From: Mycobacterium kiyosense
GTDB taxonomy: Bacteria > Actinomycetota > Actinomycetes > Mycobacteriales > Mycobacteriaceae
Length of the DNA stretch: 64,000 nucleotides
Assembly: GCA_021654635.1 (NCBI GenBank)
Contig: AP025179.1
Location: forward strand, 5,456,001-5,520,000
Reading direction: 5' to 3'
The first letter of the stretch is position 1. Each line of letters opens with the position of its first letter. The notes beneath the pieces were generated by a model. That model had not been told where the DNA came from. It was given only the letters and a program-made list of their open reading frames with translations, and searched no databases. The position numbers were made by a program, and so were the translations under genes. This document shows positions 56,388 to 64,000 of this stretch, piece after piece.

Positions 56388-57382
56388 CCAAGAAACTCGT
56401 GATCGGAGCCAGCGGCTTTCTGGGCTCCCACGTCACCCGCCAACTCGTGGAGGCCGGCGAAGACGTCCGGGTCATGCTCCGAAAGACCAGCTCCACCAAG
56501 GGAATCGACGACCTGAAGGTGGAACGGCAGTACGGAGACATCTTCGACGACGCGGCGCTGCGCGCGGCCATGGACGGCTGCGACGTCGTCTACTACTGCG
56601 TGGTGGACGCCCGCATGTGGCTGCGCGATCCCGCGCCCCTGTTCCGCACCAATGTGCAGGGCCTGCGCCACGTCCTCGACGCGGCCGTGGCGGCCAACCT
56701 GCGCAAGTTCGTATTCACCAGCAGCTCCGGCACATTGGCGATCAACGACCACCGGCTGGTCACCGAGGCCGACCCACACAACTGGACCGACGGCGGCGCC
56801 TACATCGAATCGCGGGTGGCAGCGGAGAATCTGGTGCTGCAGTACGCCCGCGAAAAGGGGCTGCCTGCCGTGGCGATGTGCATTTCGACCACCTACGGGC
56901 CGCGAGACTGGGCACCGACGCCGCACGGCGGCGCCATCGCGCGGGTGGCCGCCGGCCAGATGCCCTTCTACATGGGCTTCGCCTTGGAGGCCGTCGGTAT
57001 CGAAGATGCCGCCCGTGCAATGCTTCTCGCGGCCGAAAAAGGCCGCAACGGTGAGCGTTACATCATCTCCGACCGTTCGATCAGTACCAAGGAGCTACAC
57101 GCCATCGCGGCCCGTGCCGTCGGCCGGCGGCCACCGCGCATCCCCATTCCGATGCCGGCCCTGCTGCTGGCCTCGCGCATCAACGACCTGGCCGCCCGTC
57201 TGCTGAACCGTGACCTGCCGTTCGCCTACGTGGGGGCCAAAATGGCGCAGCTGATGTCGCCGCTGGATCACAGCAAGGCCGAGCGCGAACTCGGCTGGAA
57301 GCCCGAGCCGGTCGAGGATTCCATCGCCAAAGCGGCGCAATGGTTTGCCGCGCAATCCGCGAGTAATCCGCCGCAGCGGTGA
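56384..57382 (+). CDS. NAD-dependent epimerase/3-beta-HSD-like dehydrogenase
   Basis: 332-residue extended SDR. GASGFLGSHVTRQL cofactor site, TSSSGTLAI, then YIESR where the usual Tyr-x3-Lys has Arg in place of Lys. C-terminal HSKAERELGWKPEPVEDSI matches dihydroflavonol-reductase/3-beta-HSD-like enzymes. ATG overlaps the previous stop (ATGA). Confidence 0.87.
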   Translation: MTKKLVIGASGFLGSHVTRQLVEAGEDVRVMLRKTSSTKGIDDLKVERQYGDIFDDAALRAAMDGCDVVYYCVVDARMWLRDPAPLFRTNVQGLRHVLDAAVAANLRKFVFTSSSGTLAINDHRLVTEADPHNWTDGGAYIESRVAAENLVLQYAREKGLPAVAMCISTTYGPRDWAPTPHGGAIARVAAGQMPFYMGFALEAVGIEDAARAMLLAAEKGRNGERYIISDRSISTKELHAIAARAVGRRPPRIPIPMPALLLASRINDLAARLLNRDLPFAYVGAKMAQLMSPLDHSKAERELGWKPEPVEDSIAKAAQWFAAQSASNPPQR

Positions 57383-57397
57383 TCACCCGCCCAGCGC

Positions 57398-58036
57398 TCA
57401 CAGCGGGAACGGCTCGTCCCAGTGGTCGAGATTGACGGCCTCGGCGAGCGGGCGCCGGCGCACCGGCCCGTGATTGCCCCGAGGCCAGCCGATCACGATG
57501 TGACCTGCCAGCATCCAGTCGTCGGGAACGCCGACAGCCTCGCGCAAGAGTTGTTCGCCGCCATAAGACGCCCAGCTGGTCATGCAGGCGCCGAGCCCCT
57601 GCGCGCGGGCTGCCAACAGGAAATTCTGCATCGCCGGAAAGATCGATCCGCCGAGCAGCAGTTCGGACGCCGTCGGATAGTGCAGCTGCGCGAACAACAG
57701 GGAGGTGAATTCACCTGCCCGGTCATGCAATTCGTAGGTGGCTCGGTTGTCGCGGGCGCGGCGGCTGTTGTCACCGGGCTGGGGCCGGCTCATTCCGTAG
57801 ACCGGCTCGATCACCTGCAGGGCCTGCGCGGCCGCCTTGGCCACCACGGCCCGCTGTTCGGGTGATCGGAGCACGATGTAACGCCAGGCTTGCGCGTTGG
57901 CCCCCGAGGGCGCCCACCTGGCTGCCTCCAGACAACGCTTCAAGGTTGCGTCGTCGACTGGGTCGTGGGTGAAGCGGCGAATGGTGCGGGCGGTGGACAT
58001 CACCTCCCAGATGTCATCGCTTGCTCCGGAAGTCAT
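57398..58036 (-). CDS. nitroreductase family FMN-dependent oxidoreductase
   Basis: 212 residues. Motifs TARTIRRFTHDPVDDATLKR, AARWAPSGANAQAWRYIVL and GLGACMTSWASYGG of the nitroreductase/BluB-like fold; FMN and NAD(P)H expected. ATG at 58036 was chosen; a GTG at 58081, overlapping the upstream SDR stop, is a longer alternative. End of a minus-strand run with SDR and P450. Confidence 0.85.
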   Translation of the reverse strand: MTSGASDDIWEVMSTARTIRRFTHDPVDDATLKRCLEAARWAPSGANAQAWRYIVLRSPEQRAVVAKAAAQALQVIEPVYGMSRPQPGDNSRRARDNRATYELHDRAGEFTSLLFAQLHYPTASELLLGGSIFPAMQNFLLAARAQGLGACMTSWASYGGEQLLREAVGVPDDWMLAGHIVIGWPRGNHGPVRRRPLAEAVNLDHWDEPFPL

Positions 58037-58067
58037 GCTCGCGCCGACGAGTTTGTCGCAGCGTCGG

Positions 58068-58910
58068 TCATCGGTGATCACCCGGCGGGAACTCATCGAG
58101 AAACAGGTCGAGGATCGGGTCGGGCCCGCCGCCGTACTCGCTGAGGTCTCGTTTGCCCGCCGCCCGCAGCACGTCTGCATCGATCAGGCATTCCCCGGTC
58201 ACCGAAACCGCCGGGCGGCAGACGATCTCCACGGCCGCGTCGGCCATGATGGTCGGTTGGCGCGATCTGGCCAGTTCGGTTTCGGCATCCGGCGAGTTGG
58301 CGACCGCGGCGGTGGCGATATACGTCTGCGGCCACAGACAGTTGAAAGCTATACCGTCATCGGCATATTCGGCGGCCCAACCGAGCGAGAGCAGCGTCAT
58401 GCCGTACTTGGACAGCGTGTAGGACGGATGCGCGCCCAGCCATCGCGGGCTCAGGTTCAGCGGCGGCGCAATGGTCAACACGTGCGGGTTCGGCGACCGC
58501 CGCAGGTGCGGCACGCCGGCTTTGGTCAGCAGGAAGGTGCCGCGGATGTTGATGTCCTGCATCAGGTCGAACTTCTTGGCCGACAGCAATTCGGTGGGCT
58601 CGGTGGCAATCGCGCTGGCGTTGTTGACGCAGATGTCCAGGCCACCGAACTCCGCGACCGCGGCGTCGACCGCACGCTGCACATCCTCTTCGCGACGCAC
58701 GTCGCCGACCACCGCCAGCGCCCTGCCACCGACGTCTTCGATCTCGCGTGCCGCAGTGTGGACAGTGCCCGGCAATTTCGGATGTGGCTCAGCGGTTTTG
58801 GCGAGCAGCACGACATTGGCCCCGAGCCGGCCCAACCCGATGCCGATGGCTAGGCCGATGCCCCGGCTGGCACCGGAGATGATCGCGGTGCGGCCCGCCA
58901 ACGCGCTCAT
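58068..58910 (-). CDS. short-chain dehydrogenase, HSDL2-like
   Basis: 280-residue SDR. SGASRGIGLAIGIGLGRLGA, CVNNASAIA, catalytic YTLSK. LWPQTYIATAAV and the acidic C-terminus are HSDL2-type features of peroxisome-like fatty-acid SDRs. Overlaps the P450 stop by 4 nt. Confidence 0.88.
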   Translation of the reverse strand: MSALAGRTAIISGASRGIGLAIGIGLGRLGANVVLLAKTAEPHPKLPGTVHTAAREIEDVGGRALAVVGDVRREEDVQRAVDAAVAEFGGLDICVNNASAIATEPTELLSAKKFDLMQDINIRGTFLLTKAGVPHLRRSPNPHVLTIAPPLNLSPRWLGAHPSYTLSKYGMTLLSLGWAAEYADDGIAFNCLWPQTYIATAAVANSPDAETELARSRQPTIMADAAVEIVCRPAVSVTGECLIDADVLRAAGKRDLSEYGGGPDPILDLFLDEFPPGDHR

Positions 58911-60113
58911 CGGTGCACCCGCACCGGGACGTTGGCGTAGCCGGCGACGCTGGTCATCGACACGCGCCGTAGGCCGTCCTCGTCGAGGGCGAAGTCGGGC
59001 ATGAAGTCCAGCAGATGTTCGATCGCGATGACGCTCTCCATCCGGGCCAGTGCGGCGCCGAGGCAGCTGTGCACGCCGTAGCCGAAGCCCAGATTCGGCG
59101 CCTCGCTGCGGTTGCGGTTGATGTCGAAGACGTCGGCATCGGTGAAGGCACGCTCGTCACGGTTGGCCGAGGCACCCAGCAGCATCACCGCCTTGCCGGC
59201 CGGGATCGTGACGCCGTGCAGCTCAACGGGTTTGAGCGTGTAACGGCAGTCGTACTGCACCGGGCCCTCGTACCGCAGCACCTCCTCGACGGCGGCGGGA
59301 ACCTTGCTGCGGTCGGCGAGCAGCTGCTGCCACTGCTGCGGGTGCCGGGCGAACAGCACCACGGCCGTACCGACCAGCTTGGTCACCGTTTCGGCGCCGC
59401 CGCCACCCAACAGCGTTGCGAAACCGGCGATCTCGACGTCGTCCAGGCGGGTCGTCCCGCCTTCGTCGCGTTGAATCTCGGCGTTGATCAGGGCGGTGAT
59501 CATGTCGTCACCCGGTTTTTCGCGTCGTTGCTGGATCAGGTTGTAGTAGAGCATGCCGGTCTGCATCATCGCCTCGGCGCCGGCGCGGCTCATCTTCACC
59601 TGGCCGGGTTCGCGGTGCAGCGCCGCGTCGATCCACAGCCGGATGTTCTGCCGCTGGTCTTCGGGCACGCCCATCATGATGGTGATGATCTCGACGGGGA
59701 ACAGCGCCGAGAAATCCTCGACCACGTCGAAGGCCTCGGGGTTCACGCGCGACAGGTGGTAGCGGATCCGGTCGCGGACCATGGCCTGCTGAGAGGTGAT
59801 GGCGCGCGGGGTGAACACCTTGTTGACCAGGCTGCGCATCCGGCGGTGCTCGGGCGGGTCCATCCAGATGATCGATTGCTGGTGGGAATGCCGGCCGGTC
59901 TGGATTTCCTCGAGCGTGACGCCTTTCGACGACGAGTACGTCTCGAAATCCTTTGAACGCCGCCGCCACGTCTTGGTGGCGGCTCAGCGCATAGAAGTCG
60001 TACTGCTCGCTGTAGTACACCGGCGCCTCGTCGCGCAGCCGCCGGTAGGTCTCATAGGGATTGGCGTAGTACTCCGCAGAGAACGGGTCGAAAACCAACT
60101 GAGACGTGGTCAC
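58907..60113 (-). pseudogene. cytochrome P450 (frameshifted)
   Basis: About 401 residues if repaired. GTG start at 60113 after GAAGGATG. The frame breaks at 59950-59951, where plus-strand CC should be C; repair gives VAAAFKDFETYSSSKGVTLE. I-helix LLGGGGAETVTK, ExxR in EEVLRYEGPVQ, heme Cys in FGYGVHSCLGAALAR. Followed by SDR and nitroreductase in one transcript. Confidence 0.88.
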
Positions 60114-60187
60114 CGCATCATCCTTCGTACACTTCTCGGTCCGTCACCGGCGGCTACAGCGTGACAGTTTAGGGGAAATCTGTAAAG

Positions 60188-61256
60188 TCAGCTCCCGGCC
60201 AGCAGCTGCTGGATCCGTTCGTCGCGGGGCAGCAACCGGGCCGTCTTGCAGCGGTTCGTCGATACCGAGTTCGGCCAGCCCCGCCTTGGTCAGCAGCGCG
60301 GTGCCGTAGGAGGCGAGCACGAGTTTCTGGTCGTCGCTGTGGCCGTCCTCGATCAGCATCGCCCCAATCAGGCAGATGACCGCCATCTTGTAAGCATTGA
60401 AAGCGCGGTACCACGAACGATTTTCCAGCGTGATACCGCTGAGCCTCTGGTAGTGCGCCAGCAACTCGTCGATGGGCAGTGCGGCCGGGTGGCTGGTTAT
60501 CCCGACCGGCTGCGCCCACAGCATCTCCAGCCAGCCGATGTCAGTGCGCGGGTCGCCGACCGTAGTCATCTCCCAGTCGAACACTGCACTCACCTCGCCG
60601 CCGGTGAACGCGAAGTTGCCGGGTTTGGCGTCGCCGTGCACCAGGCAGACCCGAGGGCAGGGTTCCGGCCGACGTTCCCGCAGCACCGCCAGCAGCCGCT
60701 GCAGCGCGGGCAGCTCCCCGCGCTGGACGCGATGCATTTCGCCGGCCCAGCGATCGAGCTCGCGGTCCAGGTGGTTGCGGCCGTCATCGAGGGTGACCAG
60801 CCCCGTCTGGTCCAGGTCGACGGCGTGGATAGCGGCGAGTTGTTCCGCCAGGCTCTGACACATCCGCACCACGGTCGCGTCGTCGCCGGCGGGGGTTTCC
60901 ATCTCGTAGACGTCACCGCCGAGGTGTTCCATCACCAGGAACGGGCGACCCAGGACCTCGCCGCTGTCCTCCAGCCACAATGCCCGCGGAGCTCGCACAT
61001 CGGTGCCTTCCAGGGCGCGCAGGATGTCGAATTGTCTTGCTAGATCATACGGTTCCAGCAGTGCGGGCGGCTTCGGCCGCAACCGCAGTACCGCTGCGAT
61101 GCGGGTGTCGTCGGCCGCGATGGTGAGCAGCATCATCTCCGCGGAGTGCCCGAAGTCGACCCGGTCGAGGCCCTCGACCCGCACCTGCCGGGCGTCGGGC
61201 AACCGGGTGCGCAGCCAGCCGGTCAACCGCTCGGTTACGTCGGTGCCCGATGTCAT
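60188..61256 (-). pseudogene. aminoglycoside phosphotransferase-family kinase (frameshifted 3' end)
   Basis: About 355 residues if repaired. APH-fold kinase with CLVHGDAKPGNFAF (catalytic loop), VFDWEMTTVGDPRTD (metal Asp), FLVMEHLGG hinge. Members in mycobacterial catabolic clusters resemble ACAD10-type phosphotransferases acting on hydroxyacids, so antibiotic resistance is not implied. An extra base in GGG at 60238-60240 breaks the tail; repair gives RLLPRDERIQQLLAGS and a stop at 60188. ATG overlaps the upstream stop by 4 nt. Confidence 0.82.
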
Positions 61257-62371
61257 TGATCTGCCAATCTTTCGGCCGGGGTTTTGTCCTGGGTGAACGC
61301 GGACATGTCCATCGCCGTCCAGTTCGGGTAGCGCCGGTATCCCTGCCCGCCGAGCAGCAATTCGAAGATGCCCCAACCGGTCTGGCCGCCGACTTCAAAC
61401 CGCATCAGCTGGTCCAGTGCCATCGACTTGCCTTCGGCCTCGGCCAGTTGGTCGGGATCGTTGCTGTCCCAGCGGAAGTGGATGAAGTATCCGCCGCCAC
61501 CCTGGTCCTGGTATTGGCAGTGCGCCATGGGCAGCCCGTAGTAGGCGTTGACATCCTGGTGTGGGGTGTCGGCGGTGACGCGGTAGGTCTTGCCGTCCTC
61601 GTCGGTGAAGTCGAGGACGGCGCGGGCCGGGCGCTTGCGGTCGCCGTCGAATTCGACGTCGTGGCTGATCCCGACGAACCTCTTGGACAGCGTGCCGTCG
61701 TTGTGGGTGATGCCGCCGTCGACGTAACGTACTGTGCCGTCATGTGATTCGATGATCCAGGCCTCGATGGCGCGGTCTTCGAAACCGGCGTCCAGCCACA
61801 ACCAGAAGTCGATTTTGTCCGAAACCCGGACGCCGAACGTCCGGTCGCGGCCACCGTGGAAGCCGTCGACGCTGATGCGCTGGCCGTCGATCTGCACCCA
61901 TCCGGTCCAGCGGCCCGGTTCTTTCATGTGGTACATGTCGGCCAGCAGTCGGCCGTCGGCATCGCGCACCTTCATGGGGAGCAACTCCCACATCGGTGCG
62001 GTGGGTTCGTAGTGAAGCTCCCATTCGATGCCGGAGTCGTTGGGTTCGACGTCGAGTCGCCACTGCTTCAGCGGTTCGACGCAGGTCCAGCGCATCGGCC
62101 CGGCCCGCAGGTCATCCCGATCGCCGCCGGCCACCGGTCGGCCCGCCAGCAGATCCCAGTGCCGGCCGTCGGCCAGACTGACCTTGACGTAGCCCAGGCC
62201 GGAAGCGGTGTTGGGGTTGTTGCCGTAGCCACTGGCCAGCAGCATGGAGCCGTCCGGTGCCGCCGCGAAAAAGTAGCAACGGTCCGACCACGTCGGGTCC
62301 GGGTCGTGCACCTGATCGAACGTGACCGGGAGTTGATGGGTGAACGACTCGTCGGCGGCGGAGTATCCCAT
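61253..62371 (-). CDS. conserved hypothetical protein, lipocalin/hydratase-like beta-rich
   Basis: 372 residues, Trp/Gly/Asp-rich and predicted all-beta, e.g. PTWSDRCYFFAAAPDGSMLL, RWTGWVQIDGQRISVDGFHG and DKIDFWLWLDAGFED. It resembles large two-lobed beta proteins found beside APH-type kinases in mycobacteria, but no name can be given. Operon with the kinase; divergent from TetR across 56 nt. Confidence 0.75.
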   Translation of the reverse strand: MGYSAADESFTHQLPVTFDQVHDPDPTWSDRCYFFAAAPDGSMLLASGYGNNPNTASGLGYVKVSLADGRHWDLLAGRPVAGGDRDDLRAGPMRWTCVEPLKQWRLDVEPNDSGIEWELHYEPTAPMWELLPMKVRDADGRLLADMYHMKEPGRWTGWVQIDGQRISVDGFHGGRDRTFGVRVSDKIDFWLWLDAGFEDRAIEAWIIESHDGTVRYVDGGITHNDGTLSKRFVGISHDVEFDGDRKRPARAVLDFTDEDGKTYRVTADTPHQDVNAYYGLPMAHCQYQDQGGGGYFIHFRWDSNDPDQLAEAEGKSMALDQLMRFEVGGQTGWGIFELLLGGQGYRRYPNWTAMDMSAFTQDKTPAERLADQ

Positions 62372-62427
62372 GTCATTGCTCTTTCATCAGATAGTGCCTG
62401 GCGCAACGGATCCCGTAGCATCGCGGG

Positions 62428-63048
62428 ATGGAACCGAGCCGGCGGTGGGGTGACGACCGGGCGATCCTCGACGACGAGGAGGCACGCCGACTGTTGCTGG
62501 ACGCGGCCAGCCGGTGCATCGTGCGCCGGGGCAACGCACAGATCCGGATGGCCGAGGTCGCCGACGAAGCCGGTGTCTCCCGGTCGACGCTGTACCGCTA
62601 CTTCCCCGGCCGCGACGACCTGCTGCTCGGCCTGATGCTGGCGCGCATCGATGCCGCGCTGGGTGCGCTGGTGCGTTCGCTGCGCCATCCCGACGATCCG
62701 GCTCGTTCGCTGCCGGAGATGATTCTGGCCCGGGTGGAATCGGTCGAGGGCGACCCGCTGAACGAGGCACTGTTCGCCGCGGAGAGCACCGCGGTGTCCA
62801 GTGCGCTGGAGCGCGGCTCGCAACCCCTGGTGGATCTGCTGCTGCGCCACTACGGTCCGCTGCTGCAGCGGTGGAAGGACTCCGGGCGCCTCTATGCTGA
62901 TCTCGATCCCAGCGCCGTCGTGCAGTGGCTGAACACCACGACGCTGTTCCTGCTCGCACCCTCCTGGCGACACCGCTCGGTGGCCGACAAACGACGCTTC
63001 GTCGTGCAGTTTCTGGTGCGGGCGCTGGTGCCACAGATCAGACAATAA
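62428..63048 (+). CDS. TetR-family transcriptional regulator
   Basis: 206 residues. HTH: NAQIRMAEVADEAGVSRSTL and YRYFPGRDDLLLGL, then a helical ligand domain. Divergent from the 61253-62371 gene. The stop codon lies inside the left arm and spacer of a perfect inverted repeat (63035-63066), a possible operator for the next gene or a terminator. Confidence 0.9.
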   Translation: MEPSRRWGDDRAILDDEEARRLLLDAASRCIVRRGNAQIRMAEVADEAGVSRSTLYRYFPGRDDLLLGLMLARIDAALGALVRSLRHPDDPARSLPEMILARVESVEGDPLNEALFAAESTAVSSALERGSQPLVDLLLRHYGPLLQRWKDSGRLYADLDPSAVVQWLNTTTLFLLAPSWRHRSVADKRRFVVQFLVRALVPQIRQ

Positions 63049-63066
63049 CGAACTATTGTCTGATCT
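63035..63066. promoter_or_regulatory. perfect 13-bp inverted repeat after TetR
   Basis: Arms AGATCAGACAATA (63035-63047) and TATTGTCTGATCT (63054-63066) with a 6-bp spacer, covering the TetR stop codon and 85 bp upstream of the phosphotransferase start. No T-tract follows. A second short palindrome AAATAG-G-CTATTT is at 63072-63084. Confidence 0.6.
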
Positions 63067-63150
63067 TTGCGAAATAGGCTATTTTCCTTGTGCCCGGGCG
63101 ACGCGGCGGGCGCTGCCGGATCGGGCCGGCTCGACTGAGAATGGATCGTG

Positions 63151-64000
63151 ATGAAAAACCCTGTACCACAAGCGATCGCCGCGCTCGGGTTGGCGATGCA
63201 TCTGGGTCGGGGGGGTAGGCCGGGTCGCCACCGACGCTATTGTCGGGCGCCGCGCGGGCCTGCCGCGCAGCGTCGATCAACTCGACGCTGCCACCCTTTC
63301 CGATGTGCTGGGGACCAAGGTCAGCTGGGTGCGCCTGCTCGGCGACCACGCCGGGACGTCGTCGCGGGCACGCCTGGCAGTGAGCGGGGACGGCCTACCG
63401 GAGACGTTGTTCGTCAAGCTCACGGCCCAGACCGCCGCGACCCGATTGATGGGTGAACTCGGCCGGCTCGGGCACACCGAAGTGCGCTTCTACAGCCAGC
63501 TGGCTCCGGAACTTCCTGGGGTCCCGCAGTGCTACGGAACAGCTTTCGACCCGTGGACCGGGCGGTACCTGCTGGCTCTGGAAGACCTGCCGACCGACTC
63601 CTGCCAGTTTCCCGACACCCTGCACCCGCTGTCGGTGGATCAGGCCAGCCTGATCGTCGAACTGCTGGCCAAGCTGCACGCCACCTTCTGGGGACGGCTG
63701 CCGGTCGGTGGCCGCGGTCCGCTGGGCTGGCTCTACACCCCCTCGGGCGACGTCACGTCGCTGCTGACCGGCTCACTGATGAACACCTCGATCAAGCGGC
63801 TCGGTGAACGCACCGACATCCCGGTGGAGAAGGGCCGTTTCATCGCCGAGAACTACCGCGCCGTCGCCGCCGTCATCGACACCGAGCCGCACACCGTCAT
63901 GCACGGCGACGCGCATCCGGGCAACGTGTACTTCCGCGACGGCGCGGCCGGCCTGCTGGACTGGCAGGCGGTGCGCCGCGGCCACCCGTCCCGCGAGCTG
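63151..64000 (+). pseudogene. APH-family phosphotransferase (frameshifted, 3' end cut by window)
   Basis: Starts MKNPVPQAIAALGLAMHLG, then breaks at the G7 run 63209-63215. Removing one G gives GVGRVATDAIVGRRAGLPRS and an open frame to the window edge. Kinase motifs: LALEDLPTD hinge, VMHGDAHPGNVYF catalytic loop, GLLDWQAV metal Asp. Second kinase of this fold here, not closely similar to the one at 60188. GTG at 63148 is an alternative start. Confidence 0.82.

Noticed and set aside
60188..61256. Aminoglycoside resistance gene
   Set aside because: The APH-like fold is shared by many metabolic kinases. The gene lies in a catabolic cluster and lacks close similarity to known resistance enzymes by eye.

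Overview
The window is high-GC actinobacterial DNA from a non-tuberculous Mycobacterium. The gene families are mycobacterial (RpfA, a yrbE/mce operon, Mce-associated membrane proteins, an LpqH-type lipoprotein, F420-dependent oxidoreductases). The first 22 kb keeps the gene order moaA2-moaD2-rpfA-moaE2-mog-moaC2-Rv0863-Rv0862c-ercc3-fadB-fadA-dapC-Rv0857-Rv0856-Rv0854-Rv0853c known from M. tuberculosis, in inverted orientation. Names taken from that synteny are from memory of the M. tuberculosis map, not from a search. No tRNA, rRNA, insertion sequence, phage or CRISPR array was seen.

Layout. 1-4010: molybdopterin biosynthesis genes around rpfA. rpfA has a perfect CRP-type site and a c-di-AMP (ydaO-type) riboswitch upstream. 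4074-8064: Rv0862c-like protein and XPB helicase. 8065-8683: intergenic array of 20-bp repeats with a 98-bp duplication. 8684-13765: thiolase-like/DUF35 pair, two F420-type oxidoreductases, a small secreted protein, a gene remnant, rhodanese and MarR. 13850-22154: fadBA, dapC, three SRPBCC genes, 2-keto-acid decarboxylase and a small Bfd-type ferredoxin. 22164-29836: a hypothetical, a Mce-associated membrane pair, FadD plus amidohydrolase, a lipoprotein, enoyl-CoA hydratase, a secreted protein and TetR. 30051-34606: P450, then cox4/cox3-like genes with two paralogous six-helix membrane proteins, and a divergent TetR with twin operators. 34653-37539: secreted proteins and a second Mce-associated membrane pair. 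37608-46871: a complete yrbEAB-mceABCDEF operon. 47182-64000: a catabolic island with class III CoA-transferase, aldehyde dehydrogenase, SDRs, ferredoxin, two P450s, an acyl-CoA dehydrogenase pair, epimerase-like dehydrogenases, nitroreductase and kinase-like phosphotransferases.

How the genes fit together. The Mce operon should import a hydrophobic substrate. The P450, ferredoxin, SDR, aldehyde dehydrogenase, CoA-ligase, CoA-transferase, acyl-CoA dehydrogenase, hydratase and thiolase genes form a plausible oxidation and beta-oxidation toolkit. A palindrome close to GAGAAT-N3-ATTCTC lies before at least six of these catabolic units and suggests one shared regulator. The substrate cannot be read from the sequence.

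Caution. At least ten genes are broken by single-base frameshifts. Almost all look like one extra G or C in a homopolymer or doublet, so base-calling error is as likely as gene decay.
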